NCBI GenBank assembly: GCA_016758965.1
Contig: JAEPRB010000006.1
Span: 310,001 to 374,000, forward strand
DNA: 64,000 bases
Direction of reading: 5' to 3'
Source: Circinella minor
Lineage: Eukaryota; Mucoromycota; Mucoromycetes; Mucorales; Lichtheimiaceae
Shown: in pieces, positions 36,177 to 49,950 of the stretch
How positions within the stretch are numbered: the stretch's first letter is position 1
Layout of the letters: each line of letters starts with the position of its first letter
Notes under the pieces: generated by a model
Database searches by the model: none
What the model was told of the DNA's origin: nothing
Seen by the model: only the letters and a program-made list of their open reading frames with translations
Translations under genes and position numbers: made by a program

Positions 36177-38693
36177 GGTTTAATTTTTTGGTATAACAAA
36201 AGTAAGTTGTCAGGGCAAGTTTTGGTGTGCCGCGTTACTTAAACTAAAAAAAAATGCCCGCGGAGTATATGGATACTTCAGAAGGAAATGAAAATCATTT
36301 AGATTTTTAGCGCACATACTGACCCAGTTTAATTTATAGTATATCGTATCATGGTTATTAAAGATGGTTTTTTACTGTTATGTATATTGCTTGTTCACGT
36401 ATAGGTGTCTCTCCGACCACCCTCATATAAACAAAAGAATCAGAAAACACTGTTCGATTCCGATGTCGATCCATTGACCTTGTAATAATCTGCTCTGGTT
36501 GCTGGGCCATATATACTAGATGATATATTATGAAATTACACCATATCTGTAATAAAGGTATCCACCTTTTGAAAAATCAAAGAGAAAAAAGTTTTGCCGT
36601 TGTACGTATGCTACTTTATTCTAATCAACATGTCCACACTACATAAAATGATATCCTATTTGCTGGCCTATGATACTACGTATTTGTTTTCTGAATGGAT
36701 AATATCGAATGTATTAGATAAAATGAAACAAAGTAATCACTATTGTGATTATCATAATAAAAGATATAATCGGCTAATTTATGATATCAAACGTAGATAA
36801 CAATTAAAAGTCATTTTCTAATACGTGTTTAAAAGATATAAGTAAAAACGAGGAAGATAATAATATGATACATGAGCTAAAAGCAATCTTGTTTATTGTC
36901 GTTACTATAATTAATTTTTTTTCATCAAAGATTCTGACTTCGTATAAAATTAGCGTGCTATTTAAGTTGATTTGTTAATTATAAAACCATTTTTTGTGGT
37001 TATATGAACTATTTCGTCATTTATATATTTAGTAAACTACTTTGATGACAGTGATAATGTGACTTTTATTCTTAATATTCATCTTTTTGTGTATGTCAAT
37101 ATCATCTAGCCGTGATGTGCTGATACCACATACAAAAAAAGGCCTGTGGGAAGAACTACATTATAGCTGTTGAAATCATATGCTAGTATTTTCTTTTATG
37201 TTTATTATTTAGCGCAATTAAAATGTCATTCGATTTGTTGTAAGCTGATAGGCTGCTACATTTGACAATATGCACGGAATATTAAGAATGATTAGCTAAC
37301 AGTGATTACAAGCTGGTATGCATAGTTTCCAAATGATGAGGGAACTCCCAACAAGGAGCGAAAAATAATAAGGTACATAGTATTAATTACTTTCTAAATT
37401 CCTATATTAAAGTTTTACTCTAATGATATGATAGTTATAAAAGTAATCGTTTGTTAACAACATTTCTCTTTCTTATATATAATGATCATCGACTACGTAC
37501 GTACGTGTCAAGAAAAAATCTCGGTTAAATTTGAAGAGGGGATCGCGAGAATGGCAGAATACGTATGATAAGTTATTATGCAATCAACACGACTTTTTTT
37601 TAAAAACCTGCCTCGTAATAAGTCAAAAGCAAATGAAGCATACATTAGTGAAGGAGACGAACATAATGAAAACGAATAATCGTTTTATCGATAAAAAAAT
37701 ATTTCTTAAATAAACCGAGACGATGAGATGAAATTACTTTTTTTAATGTTCTTTGAAGAAAATTTTTACAAACTTTAATCTATTTTTTTCTTACCAATAA
37801 AAAGAAAAAAAAAAGTTATCAGACATCATTAATGTTTTTGAGAATTTAATTCATGTTTTTTTATTAAAAAATAAATAATCAAAGCTCTACGTAACACATG
37901 TGCAGAAGACTATTTAAATTAATTATTCCTACGTAGTTCTCATAATTAATTGTTTTTGTGGCGAGATATTATACTCCATAAAATACTTTATTCTCCCACT
38001 AATATATTTTTCTTCTACCTACTATTTTAACTTTTTCTCTACTGAAAAGGCTTTCGGTTATTACACATTATCTTTTTTGTGTATATAATACGTATCTAGT
38101 TATTTATAAATATATGACGACATAGAAGATTAATTGGGTATATGCTTATATTATGGCAACAATAAAATTCTTACGAGCGCTGCCAAAATATAGTCAATCA
38201 ATGCTTTTGGTAAACAATATGACAAAATACACATTGTAGTTACATAACAATTATTTTATTCGTGATTGACAATTTAAGATATCTTTCTGTTGTCAAATAT
38301 CGATATTTGACAACATTAATATATACTAAATCACAAAATAATACCGCATGTAAAGATCTCGTCACCATTGACGCTAGGGTTTTAATCAACAGCAAAAATT
38401 GCAATACACTTGACCACAGTTGTTGCTTTTAATTCTACTAGTTGCTTACCTGATATAATAGTTAATCTATTTATAGATGTTGCCAAAAAAACTTTATAAA
38501 AAATATATAAAGAACCAGTTAATTTTTAGTAAACAAGCAGACAAAGACACCAACATTATCCACAACACATTTGTGTTTACACCGCCTAACAAAGAAACAA
38601 ATACCCTCATTAAAAAATCCTTGCTTAATACCTCTAAACAACCATTTAATTCAGCCCATCGAACTTGTATACAATTTTCATTACTCGTTGAAC
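36177..38693. other. Gene-poor region of about 2.5 kb
   Basis: No supported gene. Small ORFs (36594-36800, 37531-37713) have no motifs. The region contains a 28-bp perfect palindrome (38288-38315) and a TACG-repeat patch near 37495-37507. Otherwise unstructured AT-rich DNA. Confidence 0.5.
38288..38315. repeat. Perfect 28-bp palindrome
   Basis: The half-site tgttgtcaaatatc is followed immediately by its exact reverse complement, with no spacer and no mismatch. It is about 380 bp upstream of the second secreted-protein gene. It could be a binding site for a dimeric regulator, or the fused ends of a short inverted repeat. Confidence 0.9.
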
Positions 38694-39321
38694 ATGTTTT
38701 TCTACGCACTGGTACCCTTAGCCATTCTACTTTTTACCAATCTTTTACCCAGTAATGCCTGTTGTTCGTATCATATTTATAACAAGACGGAAGATGGCAT
38801 TCAGTTGTTTGTTGAACAAATTGATGATGGACAGCATGATAGTAGTAAAAGGAATATTGGGTAACAAGTTTATCGGTTTAACTTTATAGTTCTAGTCTCT
38901 TGTTTTGTTTATAACCGTTAATACGTATTCTTCGTTACATAGCGCATTTCAACATAGTATAGTATCTTCCGCTTCCGCAATACAGTATCGTAACGGAAAC
39001 CGTAACGGCAAAGATAAAAAGGATGCCATAAATAGTACATTTACAGTAAGCTTAAAAAAGTAATAATATTCTAATTATCATTAACAAAGTTTTATATAAT
39101 ATTCAATTTCTTCTTTCAAAAATATCGGATCGATATTTTTTGTTTAATAATTGTTCTGATAGATTTACTATGGTGGTGATCGCCCATACAATCCAGTAAA
39201 CCTTCGTAGAGTTTCATGTCCTGCTGATGGATATATTGTAGCAAAAGGAAAAGGCGATGATATAAGATATGAGAGTTATGATGCCGATCATAAGTTAGTG
39301 GAAACTGTTCGTACAAAGTAA
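38694..39321 (+). CDS. Secreted protein of 142 residues, unrecognised
   Basis: Exons 38694-38860, 38943-39045 and 39163-39321 join in frame. The start MFFYALVPLAILLFTNLLPS followed by NACC is a clear signal peptide. The mature protein has a few cysteines (CCS at the N-terminus and VSCPADG later), an Asn/Lys/Arg-rich middle encoded by exon 2, and a C-terminal half with short strand-like pieces (IYYGGDRPYNPVNLRRVSCP, GYIVAKGKGDDIRYESYD). I do not recognise it. Size and composition fit a small secreted fungal protein. In-frame codons extend upstream to 38571, but the first ATG directly before the hydrophobic core is preferred. Splice sites are standard, which supports the model despite the surrounding gene-poor DNA. 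Confidence 0.68.
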
Positions 39322-41907
39322 TAAAGGCAAGAACTGTTGTAACACTTTTTTAATCAAACTATATGGATATTCGAAATCACTTAGATAAAAAATTACACAA
39401 TTTAGCAAAAATTCTATTAGTTGATATATATATATATATATACTCTATCCAAATTTTTATTGTATAAAAAATAAACATGATGAAGTTGTATTACAAACTA
39501 TTCTGTTGACGATATTGACTAACTGCTAACATGTCAATTGAATAATACCATCCAAAGATTAAATATACAATAAGTTTTCTTTTATTATTACAGTATTACT
39601 GTACTGGTATATGGGATTTTTTCTTTGGTACGTATCTAATATTCAGCGTGTTCTTTGTTATAAGATATGACTAATATAGTAGTTTTTAGTTAAACTGGTA
39701 TAAATGAATATTTTTAATTGAACCTAGTAGAGAAAATCCCGTGTGATTTCATACTTGTGACAATAAAGTAGAGAAAAATTAAAAAAATTATAGGTATGTT
39801 GCTTTTTCCACATGAATACAACAGAAAAGTGTACTTATACTATATAGATATATGATAATAGTTATTTTTAGTACGTAACTATTTTGAGAAAAGTAAATTC
39901 AAAAAAATTATACGTATAATAACAAAAATACATAATACATCTGTTAGAATTATTTATACAGTATATACGTAATCAATTAATTTTCTCAATATTACCTGTT
40001 ATTAACGGTTATTTCTTGTTGATTATCTTCCAAGTTCTACGCGATATAAAAAATAAAAGAAACGTATATATTTTTCTTTAGCTTTAATAAGGAAATTCTT
40101 TTGATGTTCTCTTTTGATGTTGCAAAACTTTCTGTTTTAACTTTATTAATATTATTATTTTGGTAATCGTATATCCAACCATCTTTTAATACTACTTGAA
40201 AAGCGTCTACCTAGATTATATTAAATTTATTTTGTTGGGTTTTCAAAGTAAATTATATACAATAATACTGTTTTATGGTTTCAAATCAAATACGTTTTTA
40301 GCACTTTTAAAAACTGCATCTGCCCTTTTTGCGTCATATTACACGCAAAAGAATCAATCAATTCAGTCTTTATGGTTCATCTCCATTCAATTGTCGTATG
40401 GATGGGAAATATGAATAAAGTAAGGTAAAATAAAAATAGATGGAGATATGTATAACAAGATATAAGTCTCGCGAGAATCGATTAGGTCTCTTATTATATG
40501 AATAAAGTATCCAGATCAAAAAGATAATTCTATAGTATTTAATTTTAAGTCTATATGTATATTCTTTGGTATACATCAATTTCCCTATCCAACGATGATG
40601 GAATCATTTGTTGTTTTAGTTTCAATATGTTCAATACACGATATGTTTGATATTATTATTATTATATATTATTATATGTTTCACTTGGTATAATTTGTTT
40701 GATATGGTGTGGTAGAGAAGTAACCGATATTACTATGTTTGAGTTAGATTGGTGTACATTATTATTATTTATTACGTATTGATGGTGGTGTAGAATTATC
40801 AGAGCGATAAACATTGCAATCTCATAAGATAGTACGTATATCAAGAATATAATCTTTTGAGACTACCTTTAATTGTAAATCAGTAGTTGTCTGATCAAGA
40901 ATAATAATAATAATAAATAGAGATTTTGAATGTATACCGTGCATATTACCACAGTAACAGAATGTTTTTTTTAAAGCAACGCTTAAATATAAACTTTTGG
41001 GCCATATAACAAAATTAAATTATTACTATAATATACTATAATATAAATAATTTTTTTTATCATTTTCTTATTAGGTACGTATTAAATTCCTTTTTGTTTT
41101 TTATACGTAGGGGGGTAGGAAAAAAAACCTGCAAAATAAATCAACCCAACCACCTCGGTAAAGAAAAAGAAAAAAAGTTGATCCAAAAGACACCTTTTTA
41201 TAACTTTTTTTTCATGACCATTTTCAATATTTGGATTTCAGCGCCATGGCTGGTTTTCAAATTAATAAAGGCCGGTCATAATGTTAGTATTACTAAGTAA
41301 AGTATAAGTTATGTCATAGTAAAACTTGAAAAGGAAGGTGATTTTAAAGAAAACGGTTAAAGAAGTATTTTTTTTTTTTGCCATGGTGATTCAAAAGATG
41401 GTCTCTATCTATCAAATTGTTTCACAGCCAACTCCGAAAAAAGCACGGACCCTGTCAAACACTCAGTTACACTATGTAATATTATTTTTCAGCAAAGAGA
41501 CAGATACAAGTCAAGGCAAAGTGCTTTTGTATAAGTTGGGTGTACTTTTTAAAAGAACGTCACTGTATAAATACCAAAAAAAAAGTACGGTTATTTCTAA
41601 AACGTCTGTACATGAAGAAGTGCACTTATTTTATATTGTTCCTGAAACATTCGAATATTAAATTATGACTTATCACCCATATAAAATTACTTTTTTTTTC
41701 CCACAGAAAGTCTGTAACAAAGCCTGATCAGGAAGAGGTAGCTACTGAGTTTGACGACGGAAAAAAAAAGTAATGTTTATTTCATCCAGAACATGAGGTA
41801 TGGAATAACCTGCGGTTAGAGCTTATCAATAAAGCTGGATGAAATTTTCTTGGTCTCACTGCTGATTATGAAACTATCAAAAGTTAATTACTATAGCTTT
41901 AAATTCC
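39322..41907. other. Gene-poor region of about 2.6 kb
   Basis: No confident gene. ORFs at 40196-40414, 41094-41300 and 41326-41661 are Lys/Phe/Ile-rich, contain homopolymer-encoded runs and show no coherent splice structure. TA and ATT microsatellites occur (near 39427-39442, 40651-40676 and 40899-40916). Nothing else seen. Confidence 0.5.
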
Positions 41908-43223
41908 TTAATGAACCCATTTTGATGCATGCCCATCCTCCATTTGTGGTTCCAAAAACCCTCGAAAATACCAGGAAGCTCCTTTTTCATCCATTGTCCA
42001 TCGAACACCATAACCTTGACTTTGACGAATTTCATATACAATTCGATCATGCTAAAATTAATAACAATAGATAGTTGTGCTAGGTTAAAATGATATCTTA
42101 TTTCGTTGACCACCAGATTTTCTCTTTTCAAAAAAGAAAAAAAAAACATACTGGTAAAGAATGTAGATTAATCCATACTGGATCGTTCAATATTTTGATT
42201 AATATCTGATTTGCATGTTCGTTTTTCTTTTTTTCCGCTATTAAAGACATGATTAAGAGGAGAACGAATTAGTAAAGTTTTTTTTATGCAACCCCTAGTT
42301 CTTCAGCTAAGTTATAAAATTTTCATAAATCAGAATAAGGAAGAAAAGAAAGGTATACTTTACTTCCTGTACATATTCCCCAAAATAGTTCTTCACGATC
42401 CCGATGCCAATGTTTACTTAAGGCTTTTGCTCCTACTGATAATTGATATGGTTGCCCATGACGGCGGGGTTTAGCATTTGGTTTTTCATATATACGTGTA
42501 AATGCTTCAATACATTCAGATAAACTAGGCGGCATTGCGTTAAATACATTTCCTCCTGTAGTTGTTCGAATATGTAAGAAAATTCTCCAATCTTCTCGAG
42601 TAAGAATCTGTTAGACAAAATAAAATTACTTTCAATATGTGTTGATATAATACATTTTATACGGTGTATACAGAAATACATCTTACGTTAAAAAGAAACT
42701 CTTCGAGGCCATCTTTGGAGTGTTCAATAGTATTCAACTTTTCTTCCATCATATTCAACCTTGAAAAATAAATCCAGTGTTTATGGAAACGGTTAAATAC
42801 ACATACCAGTTTATCAATCCCGTCCCCTCTTTTGTTTGTTTGTTTGTTTGTAAGAACACAGTGATATTACCTTTCTTTGTTTGTGACAGCAAGAAGATTT
42901 ATAGGATTACTAACGAGATTGGGTGGTAGTTTGTTATGCTCAAAACAATATGTAATAGTACGTGCTATTCCTAAATAAAAAGGGCGATCAATAGGTCCCA
43001 TTGTACTAGGATCAGTCATTGAAATTTGATTGCGTATTTCATCAAGTTGCTCATTATAATTGCTATTGTTGTCATCGTTTGTCATCGTTGTCGTCATCGT
43101 CAGAGTATCGACGTATTCTTCATGTGTCATTAATAAAGCTGTACAAAGATCACGCCATGACTCTTCTTCTTGCTTTTTTTGTAGCAGTTCAGAAAGCCAG
43201 AACGCGACCTTCTCTTCTTCCAT
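41908..43223 (-). CDS. Conserved-looking protein of unknown function, 299 residues
   Basis: Exons 42871-43223, 42687-42759, 42364-42607, 42152-42237 and 41908-42051 join in frame. I do not recognise the name. The N-terminus is helical and acidic (EEEKVAFWLSELLQKKQEEE), and a Thr/Asn/Asp repeat-rich insert (MTTTMTNDDNNSN) may vary between species. A Trp/His-containing middle follows (SKHWHRDREELFWGICTGS), then the segment ILIKILNDPVWINLHSLP. The C-terminus looks like a compact conserved domain with aromatic and Gly-rich turns (YGVRWTMDEKGASWYFRGFL, ending EPQMEDGHASKWVH). The 'GxRW...FRGFLEP...DGH..xW.H' ending suggests a conserved fungal family with a substrate-binding surface. Catalytic assignment is not possible. 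The exon 3 donor could shift by a few bases. Confidence 0.75.
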
Positions 43224-43871
43224 TGAATAAAGAAAGGAAATGAAAAAGGTAGATAGAAAAAGCCGCTTATTGTGTCACATTTACTGCGAAAAAGAAAGAA
43301 AGAAAAAAAAATAACCAACAGATCATTGCCCTGTGCCACATATAGAGTGAGCGGGACAACAAACGTGGATTTACCTGAGTGACCAAGCGCAAGATGTTTG
43401 AGCAATAAAACGAATAGAAAGTTGATTAACTTTTATACTATCCTCGTACAATATTATCTTGATATAAGACACAGTTTTGCTTCGTAAAAAGCCCTATCAC
43501 CCCTTTCTCACATTTATTATTCTCAAGAAATTACCCATAAATTGTTTGATAATGTATTTGCCTATATACTGAAACTGTTGCTACTCTATATTTACTACTA
43601 TTATAAAACTGATGTTGATGATTTTTAATATCTTGCTACATGTTTTGCATTATAATTACAATAACACAAACTTTCTAAGATATAAAAAAGTTTAATACAC
43701 ATTACATAGAGGAAGGAAAGAAGAACCATTTAATATTTATTATATTTACAATTATGTTTATGACGTAAGAAAACATTATAAAATGAAATGAATTTTGAAT
43801 TCTTTTTTTTTTTTTGTTTGGATCTATCTACATTTAAATTTTGCTCTTACTTCTTCTTTTTTTTTATTTTA
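43224..43871. other. Intergenic region between two minus-strand genes
   Basis: Promoter of the 299-residue protein and 3' flank of GPN2. AT-rich, no additional gene seen. Confidence 0.5.
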
Positions 43872-45291
43872 TTACATTATAGTATCATCAGGTTCTTCCA
43901 TCCATCTTTCTTGAATATCTCTTACATCTTCATGATAACCAGATTTCATTGCAGATAACATAATAGATTGATTTCCTTCTGTTAATCCTCCAAATACAAA
44001 TCCACCTGCCTTGTCAATGACTTGTTGTAATTTAGTCATTGAATCTTTATCTTCAACACATAAAGTATAGAATCCAACAAGTGAAAAATCTTCAATTAAT
44101 CCACACAATGCCTCATTCAGTTTTTTAAATTTAGATCCAAATGCATCTTCGTTTAAAGAATCCAATAGATAAGAAAGATCCATCACATCTGTGTAAAAGT
44201 CCAAATTAAACCCTAAAAGTGATAAGAACAAAACAAAAATATGTTAAAAATTGACACATGACTCCAGGAACATTATTATATATAAAATTCAACCCAACCA
44301 AGACTACTTACTTAGTTTGCCATAGGATTCAATGAGATCAATTTTTGAAAGAACATTGACATGAGGTAATTCGAGTTGAATCATGGTTTTAAGTGATAAT
44401 AATAACACTGAAATGAATTTAGATGGATCTGTACAATAATGTGCATCCACTAAATGTACTGCTACAAGCTATATATACGGTAAAATCAGCATTTTTCTCT
44501 CTATATCATAATATTATCTTCCCTTCATTTTCCATATAACCAGATTCAATAATAGTAATCATTATATAATTTACCCTATAATCCATCTTTTCCAACTTGC
44601 CAAGAATATCTTTGACTGCAGTATGATGTGTAAATAATTCAACTTGACCTGGAAAATCAAACAATATATAATGATCTATTGAACATGATATAGATAGAAA
44701 AAAAAAATTAGATTAGTTCATGTTGAGTTTTATCGTGTCACCTAGAATCATATTACTTAAAGCATGTTGTATATAAGAATAGTAAAATATGTAATCAATT
44801 TTTTTTTAAATATACCTTGAAGTTTCTCGAGTCTTTCCGTTAACCAATCAAGATTTTCCAACAAATATTCAAGACAAAACATGATACCACCGTTAGGACC
44901 AAGACTTAATTCGCTCATTGTATCATCCAAAGTAATAAGATCAGCAATATTAATTTGACATGGATAGGGTATAGTGTCGTTTGCTGGATCGAGATTAACA
45001 ATTGCTACTTTTCTATTATAATGTATAACTAATAATTTAGTAAGAAAATAAATAAACTTTTGAGATCTGTATATATATATATATATATATTTGGAAAAAG
45101 ACAAACCTGCCAATGGCTGTCAAGTATTGGTAAGCACCCCAACAATAAGTTGTTTTACCAGATCCTGGTGGACCTACAATGATCTAAGTTGTTGTTTTTT
45201 TTAATTAAATATCACACAATAAGTAAAAAATGATTATTATTATTTCTATAAACAGTACAAGTCTAAATTCTGTTACCTGTCCGAATGGCAT
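43872..45291 (-). CDS. GPN2: GPN-loop GTPase 2
   Basis: Exons 45277-45291, 45107-45183, 44816-45012, 44575-44648, 44312-44468 and 43872-44212 join to about 286 residues. The P-loop GPPGSGKTT is at about 9-17. NLDPAND near 37-43 is the G2/Walker-like segment, and the GPN tripeptide is at about 69-71 in [23 protein letters not shown] is the G4-type base-recognition region. This order defines the GPN-loop family. The C-terminal half has the Gpn2/3-type [19 protein letters not shown] segment. Gpn2 works with Gpn3 in assembly and nuclear import of RNA polymerases II and III. The first coding exon is only 15 nt (MPFGQ), one residue ahead of the beta strand leading into the P-loop. It is divergent from MET17 across 700 bp. 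Confidence 0.93.
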
Positions 45292-48090
<2,799 letters not shown>

Positions 48091-49517
48091 ATATAAAAAA
48101 CAGATATATGCCTCTTGTATATAGATAAACAACAAATGATACTCTCTACTTTATAAAAAAAAATAACACTTTAGCTAGTTTAACTGTAATTTTTGTTTCA
48201 AAATATATAAAATTGTAATTTTAAAACCTACCGATTCTGATATATATTGTTACACATTATGTTTTGTTCTGATGTGGGGTTAATACAAGAAACACGAGGG
48301 AGGATAAAATATTTTATAGTTGGCGATTACATTTACCCGGATTTCACTCAACACCATTTGTTTGTTTCATTTCCATTTAAGGATATGTTATTATTATGTC
48401 AATATATGATAACCATAAATAAATCATTTAAAAGAAGATAGTAGCAAGAATTTTAAATCGGTACGCTGTTTTAAATATAAATGAAAAATATTTTTGTGTA
48501 GCCCACTAGTTGAAGCACACTAAACTGATTTGAAGAAGTCTGCATATGTATGCGTGTGGTATAGCGAATAAGGATTTGGTTCACCAAGCAAGACCAAATT
48601 CAAGAATACGTAAATATATCAAATAAGTCATTTTTGAAATAGTAATAAACATTAACTTCTATTCAGAACCTAAGGTTATAAGATATCATACAACTGCTAA
48701 TTATTATGTGTTAACACGGCAATAATATCAAAATTTGAACAACTAGCAATGAATTTGAAAGTTCAGTAAAATAATTATGGCTTACAACCAGCCATATTAT
48801 TCATTACCTTGGTGATCGACAAGTAGAAGTTTTGTTCATTACTACATTAAAATCTTGATATACTACGTCGCAATAGAAATAAATTTTCTTAACTTTCTTC
48901 CAACCATTTTTTTAATGGTTCATTCATGATATAAACGTTCAGCTTATGTTGATAAAACTTTTAGCTGATTCTTTTTTGTTGAAACTGTAAATATATCATA
49001 TGTACTGTCGCCTTTGTATTATGATACTATATTTTATATTAGGTTCAAAATTTTTTATTTTAGTTTTCTCAAATTTATCACTACTACTTCCTTTTATTAT
49101 CGTATCAAATAAATTCATACCGTATCTCGAATTTACTCATCAACATACACTTCAGAAAAAAAAGCACAGATATCAATATATTATAGTCATGCATATGAAT
49201 TTTATAGCACATGGTGTGCCATAATTGATATATTTTTTTTGGGACGCTATTCTTTCCTTTTTTTTTTTTTTTGAAAAAAGTAAAAGGAGAGAGATGGAAA
49301 TAAGATACAAAGACACAATGTCATGCTTAGATTAATAATTACTGTTTATTAATTGAACTAACGCACAAACACACGTATACCTGATATATGTACATTATAT
49401 ATATATATATATGTACCAAGAAAAAAGTTGAGATAATTTTCGGATGGTTCAACAGTAAAGGTAAGTTATTCATATAACAATGTGTATGTTGAAATGTTTC
49501 TTTCCTAATTATCGTTA
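48091..49517. other. AT-rich intergenic region after MET17
   Basis: No supported gene. ORFs 48247-48441 and 49000-49224 show no motif. A TA microsatellite occurs near 49396-49411. The region leads into the transposon-bearing block. Confidence 0.5.
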
Positions 49518-49560
49518 CAGTGAAATCTCGTTAATTCCAAAGTATGTTAAGGGTGGGCTT
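49518..49560 (+). mobile_element. Possible solo end of a related DNA transposon
   Basis: The sequence CAGTGAAATCTCGTTAATTC begins directly after TTA and resembles the left tip of the element at 49951 (CAGACAATCCCCGTTAATTT) base by base: about 14 of 20 positions are the same. CAG...CGTTAATT tips with TA targets are typical of pogo/Tigger-like (Tc1/mariner superfamily) elements. No matching inverted right end was found in the window, so this would be a truncated copy. Confidence 0.3.
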
Positions 49561-49950
49561 AGTCCTATCTTTAGTAACAGACTAATAAGAAAGATATATA
49601 TGCAGCAAAAGCATATAATCTAGAAAGTTATTTACTACTTCTATAATGCTGGATATACTAGATGTTATTTACATCAGATATTGAGATGTTTTTTATATCT
49701 TTATTTTATAAATGTCCATATATCATACTTTTCAGTCATGCTATACTGTACTTCAAGTTATGTACGCAATAAGTACTATACGTACATTATAAAAGTTCTA
49801 CTGACTGTTTAATTATTGTATTACATATTTTTTTTTTGTTTCCTTTAAAAGTTTTAATTCATTTAATAATATTGAAAATGAAATAAACAAGAAGGTAAAA
49901 AAAAAATTAATGTCGATTTTTCCCTATTCCCTGATTTTTTTATGAAATTA

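Noticed and set aside
38571..38693. In-frame upstream extension of the secreted-protein gene
   Set aside because: Would bury the signal peptide inside the chain; the ATG at 38694 directly before the hydrophobic core is the sensible start.
41094..41661. Two adjacent plus-strand ORFs that could be exons
   Set aside because: Homopolymer-encoded Lys/Phe runs, no compatible splice phases joining them, no domain.
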